The position numbers and the translations under genes are program-made. From positions 22,572,178 to 22,636,177 of the forward strand of contig CM055107.1 of assembly GCA_029204225.1 (NCBI GenBank): 64,000 nt of DNA. The letters are read 5' to 3'. Each line of letters opens with the position of its first letter. Position 1 is the first letter of the stretch. The notes under the pieces are model-generated. The model was not told the DNA's origin. It ran no database searches and was given only the letters and a program-made list of their open reading frames with translations. This stretch comes from Diphasiastrum complanatum (taxonomy: Eukaryota; Streptophyta; Lycopodiopsida; Lycopodiales; Lycopodiaceae). Positions 45,630 to 64,000 of this stretch are shown here, piece after piece.

Positions 45630-46154
45630 GGGCTCTAATACCATGTTAAAATCAAAGGTTATGAACCTTATTTGGATACTAAAACCTTGAAAAAGCATCA
45701 AAGGTTTCACTTATATCTAATAGATAGAAAACTAGCACACAATTCAACCTATTTTGCATCTAATTGGCAAAGGCTTTTGAACACCACAATAAAACTAGAA
45801 ATAATTGATCTTCACATCCTGTCACACACGTGGAAGGTATAATACTTTGTTTAGATTCAGATCTATTCATTAGACACAAAAAATATCACATTCAGCATTC
45901 ATCAATTCCTCATTAAAGAAAAAACTTGCCAAAATCACCATCTCTTGATAATCTCTCGAAGTATGTACAAAATGAGCTCTCAATCCATATCAAATGATCT
46001 CGGATATGAGATTAGGTAGAGTGCCATTAGGGTAGACCCTAAACCCCTGGCTCTCAAAGCCTTAGATCATGCATAATTACCCTCTTGGTAGCTCGAGTCA
46101 ACTGTCTTATAAAAGTAAGTGGCCGCCCTCATAGAAAATCCCAATAATCTAGAA
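45630..46154 (-). repeat. Possible minus-strand LTR with primer site
   Basis: GGGCTCTAATACCA at 45630-45643 is the complement of a tRNA-Met primer site with one change. It is directly followed by TGTTAAAATC. The far end is uncertain; AGAAACA near 46154 is one choice. Only about 20 bp of leader would remain on the internal side. Confidence 0.35.
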
Positions 46155-46835
46155 ACACCATGATATAATTCACTTTAGAAAAATATTTATTTAACTAATT
46201 CCATTTTATTATGAACATGCAAAAAAAAAGAAAAAACCTCATCATAATATAATTCACTTTAGAAAAAAAAAAATAGCCTAATCATAATATAATTCACTTT
46301 AGAAATATATTTATTTAACTAATTTCATGTCATTATCTAAAAAATAATGATAAAATGTAGTCCAATAGTTGTTGGTTTACTCAATCTTAGATATTCTCTA
46401 TGGGTAAAAGAATAACCCCATATGCTAGTGGCATACTTTGTTGATTCTGCCAAACTCAAGTATGCTTACTAGGCAAATTGACAGATTTGTAAACTAATGC
46501 AAGCTCGTTAATGAGCTCGCCAATATATTCATAGACAATCCATTCAAATGGTGCAGGCCTCACCCATTCTACTTTACGTGTCTTTTATCTCGATGCATGA
46601 CCAGAGGCAAAATAATGAGTCACCAATTCATAGATTCACACACGACTTGCTGGAATGGTGTGGGGGCATGGGGCCAACGTTGTTAATCAGTATGCATGAG
46701 AATGATAGGCTCACCAATTCATAGATTCACATATCACTTTGCCAGAATGGTGCGGGGCCAGCGTGTTCGACAATGTGTGTCTTTTAGCTCCATGCATAAC
46801 CACCGGGGAGGCCCTTAAATCCTCAAGCCCCTAAA
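46155..46835. other. Intergenic DNA with local direct repeats
   Basis: ATATAATTCACTTTAGAAA occurs three times at 46160-46310. CACCAATTCATAGATTCACA occurs twice near 46620 and 46710, together with CTTTTA(T/G)CTC(G/C)ATGCAT. No gene is seen. The ARF promoter probably lies in the right part. Confidence 0.5.
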
Positions 46836-47102
46836 ATGGAACTTCACACCCAAGAAATGGGAAGGAAAGTCCGGGACAGATACCCCAACGTCAAAGACGC
46901 GTGGAGTCGTTCTTTCTCCCCGCCACCTTGGGACCTGCTACGCCGGTTTCCTTGTCAGGACACCGGCAACTGCCCGCGACGCCAGAGTAGTCGTACTACT
47001 CCTCGTTGGCGTCGCAGGCTGAGTCGGTGGACTCTCCCTCTCCCCTCCGATCTTCTCCTCCGCTCTCGTGCATCGTTTCTGATCTTTGCTTTTAGGCATT
47101 GC

Positions 47103-47140
47103 CCTTGCTCTTGCTCTTGCTCTTGCTCTTGCTCTTGCTC
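47103..47140 (+). repeat. (CTTGCT)n hexamer in the ARF 5' region
   Basis: Six copies of a TTGCTC hexamer, about 110 bp upstream of the ARF start codon and therefore probably in the 5' UTR or a 5' intron. A small open frame across it yields only an Ala/Leu run. Confidence 0.85.
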
Positions 47141-47247
47141 GAGCAGCTCAGATCTGCATACAGCGAGCGTCTCGGATCTGCATTTGCTATACTGACATTG
47201 TAGAATTGCAGGCGTTCTCAGATCCTCTGGGCCAGAGCTTTGTCGCC

Positions 47248-49898
<2,651 letters not shown>

Positions 49899-51265
49899 AA
49901 ATCGATTGATTTCTTTGAAGGAGGATTATTTTGAGGAGAGGGCTTTAGTAAAGATATCGTGATGTTTAGAAGAGCCTTTATATCTTTGAAAAGGTACCGT
50001 GTAGACCGGTGATTAAAAAGATCAGTGCAAAGTATACTTCAAGCACAAAGCATTGTGGAACATAGAGTTGACATTTCAATTTTCATTATTTTGGAAGTTT
50101 TAAGCACTACATTCATTTGAACAATTTAGCTATGCTCTTTTTTTATTCAACATTTTTGTGCTCATTATGTGACTTAGCCTTGCTATTGTTTTGGCCACTA
50201 CCCTCAAGTTCCTAAAAATCACATGTGCATTTTATTTCCATGGTACGTATCATGTTTCGATATGTTTTGACTTTTGTCCAGCATCCCTTTCGCAAAGACA
50301 AAATTGTAATTGAAATGAACTGGGCACACAGCTGTGGTTGTCCAACATGTTTCATGCATAGAATTTTGCAGTGATGGGATGTGATTTGTTGATTAGGAGC
50401 AAACATTGATCAGACATGTAAATTGATGCAATATCAAGAATGTTCTGTAATTTGATTGGAACCATTTACCTAGCTTAAGTGACCACAGCTCTGGAGGTGC
50501 AAAGTCCTACCATTGTGCAAGGGAGTTATTCAATTTGGACATTTGAAAATGTGAACTTTATGTGCTGAGACTTGAATACTTATATTAGTATAGCTTGAGT
50601 CAAGCATACATTATGGTTTAGATTCAATACATAATCTCACCACCATATTTGAACAAGGTGATTCAAGATTTAAGCACATGATACTATGCTGTACGTCCTA
50701 TCAAATATGACTGACTACATTAAAGTGGATATGGGTTTTTCTAGTGAAAGATTTATAGTTTCTAATGAAACTATCAAAGCATTCTATCACTACAAGGATA
50801 CTATTCATTCCAATAAGGGAATTAAAGTCCTCAAATAGAAGGAAAACTGAAAGGCTAGCAAACAAGAAGGGCAACTAGTCATGGATTATATGCAATTTTG
50901 TGTATTCTTGGTCCCCACCATGACGTTTTCTAGTAGTGGGTCTTTGTACAATTGTGGCCATTTGGTTGCAAACAATTTTTAAGATAGTTATTGTAGGAGA
51001 AATAATAGTTGAGACCTTTTAGGGCAATATTTTTATTACCAAACAAAAATAAATGGTTGTTTATGCCAAAAATTGAAGTTAGATATCTTTATAACTCATA
51101 GTTTAAAAGTTTTCTTTTGATGTACTAAGCAAAGGTGGGATCCATTCCAACTTGTAAATAAATGTGTTATAATTATTAAATTGAATGTAGTAGATCTAGC
51201 TCTTTGCCTAAAAGGTATTAGACTTATGAGTGACTTCCTATTTGATGTTGCTTTGCTGAAGTGTT

Positions 51266-51268
<3 letters not shown>
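49899..51268. other. ARF 3' flank and intergenic DNA
   Basis: The first few hundred bases probably include the ARF 3' UTR. No second gene, RNA gene or clear repeat was recognised up to the (CT)n tract at 51269. Confidence 0.5.

Positions 51269-51328
<60 letters not shown>
51269..51328. repeat. (CT)n microsatellite at the copia E truncation
   Basis: 60 bp of CT repeats. It interrupts the copia E reverse transcriptase directly after KHFEIVDLG on the minus strand, and no pol sequence follows. Confidence 0.97.
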
Positions 51329-51330
<2 letters not shown>

Positions 51331-52064
51331 AGATCCACGATCTCGAAATGTTTTGAGATGTCTGTCTTCACTTCAGCAATCAGCTGCTCAGTCCTGCAAA
51401 GTATCAGAGTGTCGTCCACGTATACAGTCACAATGATGATATGCCCATCTGTAACTCTGACATATACATTGGAATAAGCCAACAGAGGCTTGAATCCCAA
51501 TGATTTCAGGGCTTGATCTTTTTTCTTGTACCATCGTCAAACTGATTGTTTCAGACTGTAGATACTTCTATGCATTCTGTATGCATAGTCAGGAAGTGAA
51601 TTTGAGACATATCCTGGGGGTTGATCCATATAGACCTCTTTGTCTAGCTCGCCATGCAAGAAGGCTATCTTCTCGTCCACAATGTGGATCCTGAGGTCAT
51701 AAGCTGCTGCATACACAAACAACAGACGTAGGGATGAATGCTTGATGACAGGAGAGAAGGTTTCAGAGTAATTGATACCATATCTATGAGAGAAACCTTT
51801 CACTACCAGTCTTTCCTTGTAATTCATCACACTCCCATTTGGTCCATATTTGAGTTTGAAAACCCATTTGCACTTGACAATCTTTTGCTTATGAGGTAAT
51901 GGCTCCAACGTCCATACCTGGTTCTTCCTCATGGACTCCATCTCATTGTTCATGACTTGGATCCATTTGTCCTTTTCTGGACCTTCAATCGCCTCTTTGA
52001 ATGTCTGTGGTTTGCCACTAGACCCGCGGAATTCTTCTGATGTGGAAGCTGAGCTGCTTGGCAC
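51329..52064 (-). pseudogene. Copia E reverse transcriptase
   Basis: 52064-51537 has FKEAIEGPEKDKWIQVMNNE, CKWVFKLKY, ERLVVKGFS, VDEKIAFLHGELD and SLKQ. After a frame break, the piece ending at 51329 has the intact catalytic VTVYVDDTLIL and then HFEIVDLG, where the (CT)n tract begins. Confidence 0.85.
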
Positions 52065-52369
52065 AAATCTTGCTGGCGCTCTTCATGGTCTCGAAGATCT
52101 TCTAGGAGATCCTCCTTGAACATCTATACCTTTGCCCTTGTCTGCTTTGCTCGATCCGGAACCATCTTGGTTTATAGAAATTGTGGCGAAAGGTTGCCTC
52201 GCGAATATTTCTTTGTTTGATTCGTCGCTTGAATGGGAGATGACTTGAATATCTTCATGTTCGTCCTCTACTCCCTCTAACGTTGGCGGTAGGTCATACT
52301 ATTGTCTCTCCAGAACTTTGTAGTTGAGAGGATCTTCGTTGGCCATTGTCCTGCGCTCGTCGAATTTGA

Positions 52370-53244
52370 CATCTCTCACTGTTTTCACAGTGTTCGTGTC
52401 TGGCATGTAGATTCTGTAGTATGACGAATTGTTGTCATAACCTACTAGGAATCCCTGCTCGGCTTTCTCATCAAGCTTCTTTCGAAGCTTATCAGGAATA
52501 TGTGCATATGCTGCACAACCAAAGAGACTGACGTGAGACAGGTTGGGCTTTCTACCCCACCATAGCTCATGTGGTGTCGTGTGAGGAACGCCAGACTTGC
52601 CTGTCCTGTTCTGGATGTATGCGGCTGTAGCTACTGCTCAGTCCACAGTGCCCTTGGAGCTTTCGAGTATGCCATTATGCATCTGGTTGCTTCCATCAGG
52701 GTCCTGTTCTTTCGTTCAACAACACCATTATTCTTCTATGAATGATTCCACGATCATTGCAGAAGTCAATGAAGCGATTTGAGATATATTCGCCACCTCG
52801 ATCTGTTCTAATCTGCTTCACCTTGCTGCCTGTGCATCTTTCTGCCCAATTCACATATTCTGTGAATTTATCGAGTGCTTTAGATTTATTTTGAATAGAG
52901 TACACTTTGGCAAACTTGCTCTAGTCATCAATGAAGGTTATATAATATTTTGAACCTCCTACTGAGATCATGTTGAATGGACCACAGATGTCAGAGTGCA
53001 CCAGCTCCAGAATCTTTGTCGTTTTGTAGGAGTCTTTGACGAATGGTGTCCGTGACATCTTGCCTTTCAAGCATGCATCACAGGTGGTCGAACTGGTTGC
53101 ATTGGAGATGCTGACCCCTGTTATTGCTCCATGATGACTTGTCTGGTACAGTGTCATTGAGTCATGTGGCAGTCTTCTGTGCCACAGAGTGTCTGGCGAT
53201 TCGTCATGGGTTTGATGCATCTGATTTTCAGGTAGGCGCACCAC
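52370..53244 (-). pseudogene. Copia E integrase
   Basis: Pre-integrase motif DTLWHRRLPHDS and CDACLKGKMSR, then LVHSDICGPF and KYYITFIDD (53244-52921), then IRTDRGGEYISNRF (52905-52696). Further on, in broken frames, the C-terminal FGCAAYAHIP and GFLVGYD follow. The Glu motif region is damaged near 52700. Confidence 0.82.
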
Positions 53245-54170
53245 GCACTAAATCCACATGTAAGCATACTACCAGCTCATGCCAAACTCCCACGCATATC
53301 CACTGCATATAGGTACCCCTAACCCATAATAGCCAAGGCCCATGCAAAAGCACAATGCATGTACACTCTATCCCATACTAGGATGCAACACACATGCTAA
53401 TATCGCATGTAGGTGTGACCCCATGGTCCTACTCGACTATTATCCAGATTAGGCACGGTCCCTATGTCCAAGGCACCCCCTAATGGTACAATCCCCCACC
53501 AGGGCTGTAACACATGTTTTTCTAGATATTTGTTATCAAGCAATGAATGAATTGAAGGTCCTCAACCAATTGGACTAGATCAATGCAATTCAAGTTCTAG
53601 AAATAAGAGAAATATATCTTGTTTCAATACTTTAATGGAGCTAGTTTGTGTTGTTAAGTTAGAAATAAACTACAGAGTTTATGATTTGTATACACGCTAG
53701 TTTTTCATTTGACCAATATAGTAATAGAGCCCATGGTGAGGTGATATAATTTCACTATAACAATTTGAGCATTTTTCGTAGAAAATATTGAGGCTTTTGT
53801 TCACAAAAAAAGCCCAAAACTAAAAGATGAAAAGCGTAGATAATGGCATTGGAGCCGATAATTGTGTTGGAACCAAATCCTTGATATACACAATGACCGT
53901 TGGTGATAACGTGTTAAAATTTTAATTCCACTTCAATTTGATCCAGTTGCCACTACATAATACAAAGTTATCTCATTTCAGGTATCCATGATAGTGTTCT
54001 AAACCTAGTACCCCATGATAGTGTTCTAAACCTAGTACTTTACATAGGAATTTGTTGCAAACAAAGGACCTGCAGAAATACAAAGGAACTAGCACCGATC
54101 GACATTTTCAAGGTTGTCCACCCGTGTAGTCCTCGATTGACACTATTTGACAAATTGTCAATTCATGGTC
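53245..54170. other. Intergenic DNA, no gene
   Basis: A C-rich stretch (53250-53520) could be an untranslated part of a retroelement. A 27-bp direct duplication (CATGATAGTGTTCTAAACCTAGTACC and its repeat) lies at about 53988-54040. Confidence 0.45.
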
Positions 54171-54173
54171 GAG

Positions 54174-54257
54174 CCCTCCTTGTGGCCCCTTGCGGTGGGC
54201 TGGACCACAAGGCCTCTTGTGGTCCGTTCGGCCACCACAAGGGACCACAAGGAGCCC
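54174..54257. repeat. Cruciform-like inverted repeat
   Basis: Outer arms CTCCTTGTGGCCCCTTG and CAAGGGACCACAAGGAG pair with one mismatch. Nested inside is a perfect hairpin GGACCACAAG-GCCT-CTTGTGGTCC (54202-54225). Confidence 0.85.
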
Positions 54258-54269
54258 AAATGTATTTTT

Positions 54270-54470
54270 TTTAAAAATTGACTGAATCACTTGGCACACT
54301 GGCTTGCCAAGTGATTCAATTTTTTTTTTTTTTTTTTTGCCCTGGCAGCCCACCTCCATAGCATGTCGGCGTGCTATGGTGGTGGGCTGCCAAGGCAAAA
54401 AAGTTTATTTTTTATTTTTTCTGAATCACTTGGCACATCAGCGTGCCAAGTGATTCAGTAAAAAAAAAAT
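54270..54470. repeat. Foldback element with nested palindromes
   Basis: A long inverted repeat centred near 54367. Inner arms of about 28 bp (54336-54363 and 54372-54400) pair with two mismatches. Outside them, each arm contains its own hairpin: TGAATCACTTGGCA/TGCCAAGTGATTCA at 54283-54318 and a 16-bp perfect version at 54421-54458. T and A runs separate the parts. It could be a foldback MITE or yield a structured RNA. Confidence 0.85.
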
Positions 54471-55184
54471 TCTTTTTGTAGCACAAGGCTAAAAATGTTT
54501 TTTAACTTCAATTTTTTCTTTTAATTTTGGGATTTCATTATGGGATTTTTAACTATATGCCAAACTACAATACTTATTAATAAACATTCAAATAGTGGCA
54601 TAACAAAAATAGCACACCATGTGCTATCTTTGTATTGACTCATGGCAAGAAAGAAAGTTGCAAAACTCGCAAAAATTTACTCGCAAAATGCCAAGCCCCT
54701 CAAAGAAGCCACATGGCTGAGGCTTTACTTATAGGATCTAAACTTCAAATAGAACTATCCCCCTACCATTTATTGTGATAACATCAGTTGCGTTCAACTT
54801 GATATCAATCTTAGACTTCATTCTAGGACTAAACACATTAAAATCCAATTTTATTTTGTTCAAGAAAAAGTATATAGTAAACATGCGGAGCTTAATTACT
54901 ATTCCACGAACTTTATGGTAGCTCATATCTTCGCAAAAGCCCTGCCAAAGGATAAGCATTGGGGCTATTTTTGGACTAAAAAAGGGCCTCTTCCTTGCAT
55001 AAACAAATTTGTTAATCATTAGGCCATTTGACCTCCTTCGAAGGCCAAAAATTTCATTTGAAAGTGATTTTTTCTTTCTCTTCTAAATCACAAAAAGGCA
55101 TAGAAATCAGCTTTTCATTAAAATTATGTGAAAACAAACAAATGACAACTTATTGAGGTGGCCAAATTTTCATTTTTCTTTGCT
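54471..55184. other. Intergenic DNA, no gene
   Basis: AT-rich, with no recognised coding or repeat feature. A minus-strand 93-codon frame at 54738-55019 has no recognisable domain. Confidence 0.45.
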
Positions 55185-55425
55185 TGAAATTACGAATTTT
55201 GATCATTTTACTTCATCAAAAGGCCCAAAAATTTGTTTAGGAGGCAAATTTTCTTTTTTCAAAAATTTTTAGGGTTCACGGTAAGTCGCGATCAAGGACA
55301 TATTAAGGGGCCCGTGGTCGCGCCTTACCGTGAACCTTAAAAAAATTTGAATATTTTTTTTGTTGCTGAATGTTTTTTTTGGCCTTTTGACGAAGTCAAA
55401 TTGCCAAAATTTGCGATTTCGAATG
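55185..55425. repeat. Second foldback element, MITE-like
   Basis: Inner arms AGGGTTCACGGTAAGTCGCG (55271-55290) and the complementary CGCGCCTTACCGTGAACCTT (55319-55338) pair with few mismatches. Outer arms at 55185-55229 and 55381-55422 also match in inverted orientation (both contain TTC(A/G)TCAAAAGGCC). The structure is about 240 bp with a loop near 55295-55314. Confidence 0.8.
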
Positions 55426-55979
55426 AATACCAAGCTGGTTGTCAATGAACTTCTTAGCAATGAGACTCCCAATATCACCATCAGTATGATGTAAATTTTC
55501 TCAAAATACCATTAAAAAAGATATGATATTTGACATTCTTAAAAGTGTCTCATTATATATGATTGACTTCTGAACCTACAAGGGTGCTCGTTCTAAATTG
55601 AATTCAAAAAATCGATAACAACAGATAGAAGTGTCCTCGAGACCTCTACACTCTCTTATGCAGCGCTCATAATTATCATGTTACGTCAGAGGTCGGTTGA
55701 CAACTTCTAAGCTTCAAGCGATATGTCTGGCATAGATATGCACAAGTACATTGTTGTTCTTGGAATGTAAACATCATATAGACATCATTGTCATACACAC
55801 TACCAAGGTCATCTTGGAGTAAATCACATCGATGGCAACAAAGATTACGTAGGACTGGGACTCACAGACACTGAACTTCACTAAAGTGTAAAATTTGGAA
55901 GTGGATGGCAGATTCCATAATATCGTCAAGAAGGACTACACAAGCTACATAGATGGAAAAAGAACTGGTTGTTTGAAAC

Positions 55980-57998
<2,019 letters not shown>

Positions 57999-58056
<58 letters not shown>
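57999..58056. repeat. (GA)n microsatellite
   Basis: 58 bp of GA repeats at the edge of the dispersed segment at 57820-57990. Confidence 0.97.
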
Positions 58057-58060
<4 letters not shown>

Positions 58061-58285
58061 AATAATAAAGATAGGTCACTAGTACTAGAAATTCTAGTAG
58101 TCAACATTGACCAGGCAAATTAACTATTTATATAGTATACGTTTCAGGCTACTTAAAGTTTTAAAAAAATATATCCATTAGTCTTTTCACCTAAGAAAAA
58201 TAAATATTGTGATCACAAGGTTGTGGAATGTTGACGATATGGAAGGTGCATTTTGGATCATTTTTGCAGCAAAGCATGATGTGTT

Positions 58286-58286
<1 letters not shown>

Positions 58287-58322
<36 letters not shown>
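58287..58322. repeat. (CA)n microsatellite
   Basis: 36 bp of CA repeats in intergenic DNA. Confidence 0.97.
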
Positions 58323-58326
<4 letters not shown>

Positions 58327-58691
58327 GTCCACCCATGTTCAATTTTCTCAATGATTTCACGGGTTGATGATACCACGAAGCATAGCTTGAATATAATGAA
58401 AAGTGTTAAAATAGGCTAGTTATGATAATAAAGCCTTAATGAATGAGCTTGAAATATTTTAGATGGTACACACCTGCCTCCATTTATGAAAAATGGTTAA
58501 GCTCCAAGTCCTTAAGTTTTTATCTTTGATATAAAAGTGAATTTTTTTTTCAAACTTAATCATATTATGTATTAGGTAATGGCCATTGGGAATGCCATTA
58601 TCACAAGTGATAATAATCCCGGGACGAAGCACAAGCTTATGAGCGGTAAAGACCCCCCACACCAAATAAGCCATTAGCTCACATAATTGCC

Positions 58692-58694
<3 letters not shown>

Positions 58695-58728
<34 letters not shown>
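58695..58728. repeat. (CT)n microsatellite
   Basis: 34 bp of CT repeats, about 250 bp beyond the stop codon of the membrane protein gene. Confidence 0.97.
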
Positions 58729-58731
<3 letters not shown>

Positions 58732-58977
58732 CGTATTCAATTTTTAAAAAAAGGAAAAAAAGTTGGGACCTGTATATGACAATTAGCTATACATTTCCAA
58801 GTAGAATCCTTGAAATCATGTAAGCAAGCCCATCAAGCAACTCACTTTATCTTGAACAAAATTTCTCCTTATAATTTAGCACAGAAAAAGGCTAACAACA
58901 GGTGTCAGAACAAACAATTCCAACTTGAGTGTCTGAATCTTATTCAGATTGGGTTAGCACATATCTGCCTGTTCTTA

Positions 58978-61168
<2,191 letters not shown>

Positions 61169-61507
61169 CTGCATCACACAAGTTCCAACACATCGTGCTT
61201 CATAAAATCTCCAATAATCCACAACTGGACTACATAGGCAACTTCACGCTACACAATCTGCTCTTAGTGATGCCGATCTTAAATCGCAATATCTTTGAGA
61301 TCCTTCAATATGCAATCATAGTAATACTTGTGTTAGCATGGGGCCATCAAATTGCAGAACTAGAACGTCCTTGAAATCAGAAGAAACTGAGGTAAATCAT
61401 TGCACAGTGTGAAAATATACACAGAATAGTTTGAAGTCTTATATGATCACAGATGGGCTTTCGTATCATGATCAAGCAAGCATTGAATAGTGGCTAGTTC
61501 TATTGGC

Positions 61508-61598
<91 letters not shown>

Positions 61599-61889
61599 CG
61601 GTTGGAAGTCAGCTGAAGCGTTAGCCCTTAGAATTGTTGTTATGTAGGTTTTCCAGTTATAATATGAGAAAGGATGGGAGGCTGAATGCCTTGCAAGGCT
61701 GCCTAGGGACTTGAAAGCTGGATAACATTTTATTGCATCCCCTTTTGCTGGTGACATAAGATTGTAGTCCCTATAAGAGTATTCTCTAGATCAAATTCAT
61801 GAATGATTATGGCAATCCAATATAGAACATTATGGTTCATGAACAAAAATGTCATCTGTGGGTAAAATCCATACTCATCCCATGCAAAT
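61169..61889. other. Upstream region of the membrane protein gene
   Basis: A missing first exon or exons should lie here or beyond. A minus-strand frame at 61757-61600 (MSPAKGDAIKCYPAF) is open up to the (GA)n tract, but shows no splice link to the exon at 61168. Confidence 0.4.
61511..61598. repeat. (GA)n microsatellite
   Basis: 88 bp of GA repeats with one GC interruption near its right end. Confidence 0.97.
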
Positions 61890-62709
61890 GGAAACTATAT
61901 CGGCATCCAATCAAACCGTAGAATAATAGCTACGGAGCCCATACCACCATTAACCGTCTCCAATTTAAGAGATGTCTCATCTTTGTACTAGATGATCTAG
62001 TGGACCCACAAATCATCATGGATAATTAATGATTAATGATCATTAACCTTGGATACCCACGCCTTCTAGAATACGTAGCCACACATCATGCTTAATTACA
62101 TGGGCACATATAGAGTGCATTCCCAATGATGATGTCCACTAGACTTACCTCTAACAAATCATGGAAACTATATCGGCATCCCAATCAAACCCTAGAATAA
62201 TAGTTATGGAGCCCATACCACCATTAACCATCTCCAATTTAAGAGATGTCTCATCTTTGTACTAGATGATCTAGTGGACCCACAAATCCTCATGGATAAG
62301 TAATGATTAATGATCAATAACCTTGGATGCCCACGCGTTCTAGAATACATAGCCACACATCATGCTTAATTACATGGGCACATATAGAGTGCATTCCCAA
62401 TAATGATGTCCACAAGAGTTACCTCTAACTAATCATGGAAACTATATCGACATCCCAATCAAACCCTAGAATAATAGCTATGGAGCCCATACCACCATTA
62501 ACCATCTCCAATTTAAGAGATGTCTCATCTTTGTACTAGATGATCTAGTGGACCTACAAATCCTCATGGATAATTAATGATTAATGATCAATAATCTTGG
62601 ATGCCCACGCCTTCTAGAATACATAGCCACACATCATGCTTAATTGCACGGGCACATATAGAGTGCATTCCCAATAATGATGTCCACTAGAGTTACCTCT
62701 AACTAATCT
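61890..62709. repeat. Three tandem copies of a ~273-bp unit
   Basis: Units start at GGAAACTATATCGGCATCC: 61890, 62163 and 62437 (periods 273 and 274). They are about 95% alike by eye. Each contains TAATTAATGATTAATGATCA and GATGATCTAGTGGACC words. No open frame spans a unit. The array looks like the start of a satellite. Confidence 0.93.
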
Positions 62710-64000
62710 ATAAAATATACTAATCTCAATCTTAAGGTTAGGTGCAAATTTACCAAAGTTATTTAGGGATATAATAGCATATGTCTCTCCTTATAGACAT
62801 CGAAGTTCTCAAAATGAAAGTAAGAGAAATAATTTTGCTTTGAGCTTTCACACCTTAATTTCCAAGAGTTAGATTCATCCTGTGATCTACCATTCCACTA
62901 AACCAAGTGTTTGGGTACAAAACAATTTCTCATTTGTTTTTGTCTTTTGACAAGTACTTTCTATGGCTCTAAAGGTAGTTAAAATGTCATAGATATGCTT
63001 GGCCAAAATGATCCTTAGAGATAAGCAAAACATTGGCACTAGAGTTACCTTCAGTTAAACCATGTAGTCCACTAACCTCATCTAGGCTCTCTTATCCTAA
63101 AGTTAGGAGTTAATTAACCACAATCAATTAGGGGCATAACACTCCCTCTTGACCTAGAAGCATGTTGTGCCAAAGATGCCAAAATAAAAAAATTTGTTCA
63201 TGAAAAACAACACTTTTCTCTCCATTTTATGTGAGCGTTTTGTTTGCATTGTTATAGAAGTTAACAGGATTTGACTTTTCAGTCATCATTTCAAAAAGAA
63301 ACTTCCTTGAATTGTCTTTTTGTAATATTGTCAAGCTTACACAGTCTATAGAAATACTTAAATTTTTACACAATTTGGGTCGAAATCTATTTCAATCCCA
63401 AATATTGAAATCTATTACAAACTTTGTCTGGGTCAACAAGATGAAGCTGATTGAAGATTATTTCAAACTTGGCTTGGATCGAAGGGTTGTCGCGTAAAGC
63501 AAAAAACGTTGTTCGGTTTCACGAAAGTGAAACTGTTTCTTCTTCGTTTTTGTTTTCGTCTTCGTATCCATGAACGATTTTGATTCTTTGAATTTTCTTT
63601 TGCACGGAAGCTTTTACAGGAACCTAGACACTCGACTACACATCAGAGAACACATTTTATTCTAGCAATCAAGACAGACAACACAAGGCAAGGAGATGCA
63701 CGAAAATAGAGCAATTGCTTTATCAGTTCAATATTTAGAGCGAGATCGTCAGTGTCTCACTCGTTGGCAAAATGACACTCTGCTCTTTCGCTGTGTTCTA
63801 CTCGTTGGCAAACTTTCATGCACAGCTCTGGTATTTTTCTTTTCTACTCTATTCGCTACGTCTCTCTCTCTCTTACAGATATATTTTCTCTCTGTATTTT
63901 TTATGATGCAGAAAGGAGTTTACAAGACGGCTAAACGCTGAAATCACAAGACTACTTAACACTAATCAACTAATCAGCTAGTCCCTGTCGTTGCCACTCG
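62710..64000. other. Intergenic DNA, no gene recognised
   Basis: AT-rich to about 63500. A short hairpin GTTTCACGAAAGTGAAAC lies at 63518-63535. The last 300 bp are CT-rich with short frames lacking domains. A first or last exon of a gene outside the window cannot be excluded. Confidence 0.45.

Larger units (their letters stand above)
51329..53244 (-). mobile_element. Copia E: truncated pol remnant
   Basis: A minus-strand copia fragment running from the pre-integrase domain to the middle of the reverse transcriptase. No gag, RNase H or LTR is visible. Frames are broken at about 52910, 52690, 52300 and 51520. Confidence 0.85.

Noticed and set aside
53250-53520. Possible LTR of copia E
   Set aside because: No TG...CA pair, primer site or matching copy could be identified.
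63518-63535. Hairpin GTTTCACGAAAGTGAAAC as a terminator or regulatory stem
   Set aside because: A short isolated palindrome in plant intergenic DNA has no supported role.

Overview
The window is nuclear DNA of a land plant with a repeat-rich, probably large genome. The evidence is a six-exon ARF1-type GTPase gene with plant-type introns, dense Ty1/copia and Ty3/gypsy retrotransposons primed by plant tRNA-type sites, a CACTA/En-Spm-like transposon, and many long (GA)n and (CA)n tracts. The general look of the copia proteins suggests a fern or another non-angiosperm, but this is an inference and I assign no species.

Layout. 1-1.5 kb: 24-bp minisatellite and low-complexity DNA. 1.5-8.4 kb: a gag-like remnant split by a complete copia element, TE1 (2606-7909, TSD ACATG). 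9.4-10.2 kb: a poly-C/hairpin minisatellite and a (GA)n tract. 10.2-19.4 kb: a minus-strand Ty3/gypsy element (G1) whose integrase is split by a gag-only LTR element (N1, 10383-16247). 19.4-25.0 kb: minus-strand copia remnants C and D. 25.8-37.7 kb: an LTR fragment, then copia TE2 and TE3 head to tail on the plus strand. 37.7-45.6 kb: a decayed CACTA-like transposon with divergent genes and a SET methyltransferase-like domain among its transposase exons. 47.2-49.9 kb: the ARF gene. 51.3-53.2 kb: minus-strand copia remnant E. 54.2-55.4 kb: two palindromic foldback elements. 59.0-61.2 kb: a minus-strand multi-exon gene for an unrecognised membrane protein. 61.9-62.7 kb: three tandem copies of a ~273-bp repeat.

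Only two genes look like host genes: ARF and the membrane protein. The rest is mobile DNA, layered by nested insertion.

The less ordinary features are: the SET domain inside the CACTA-like element; a shared open module that replaces the reverse transcriptase core in TE1 and TE3; two consecutive retropepsin domains in TE2; an RNase H-like fragment downstream of the G1 integrase; a ~150-bp tandem array in the leader of N1; nested palindromes at 54.2-55.4 kb; and a GC-AG intron in ARF.
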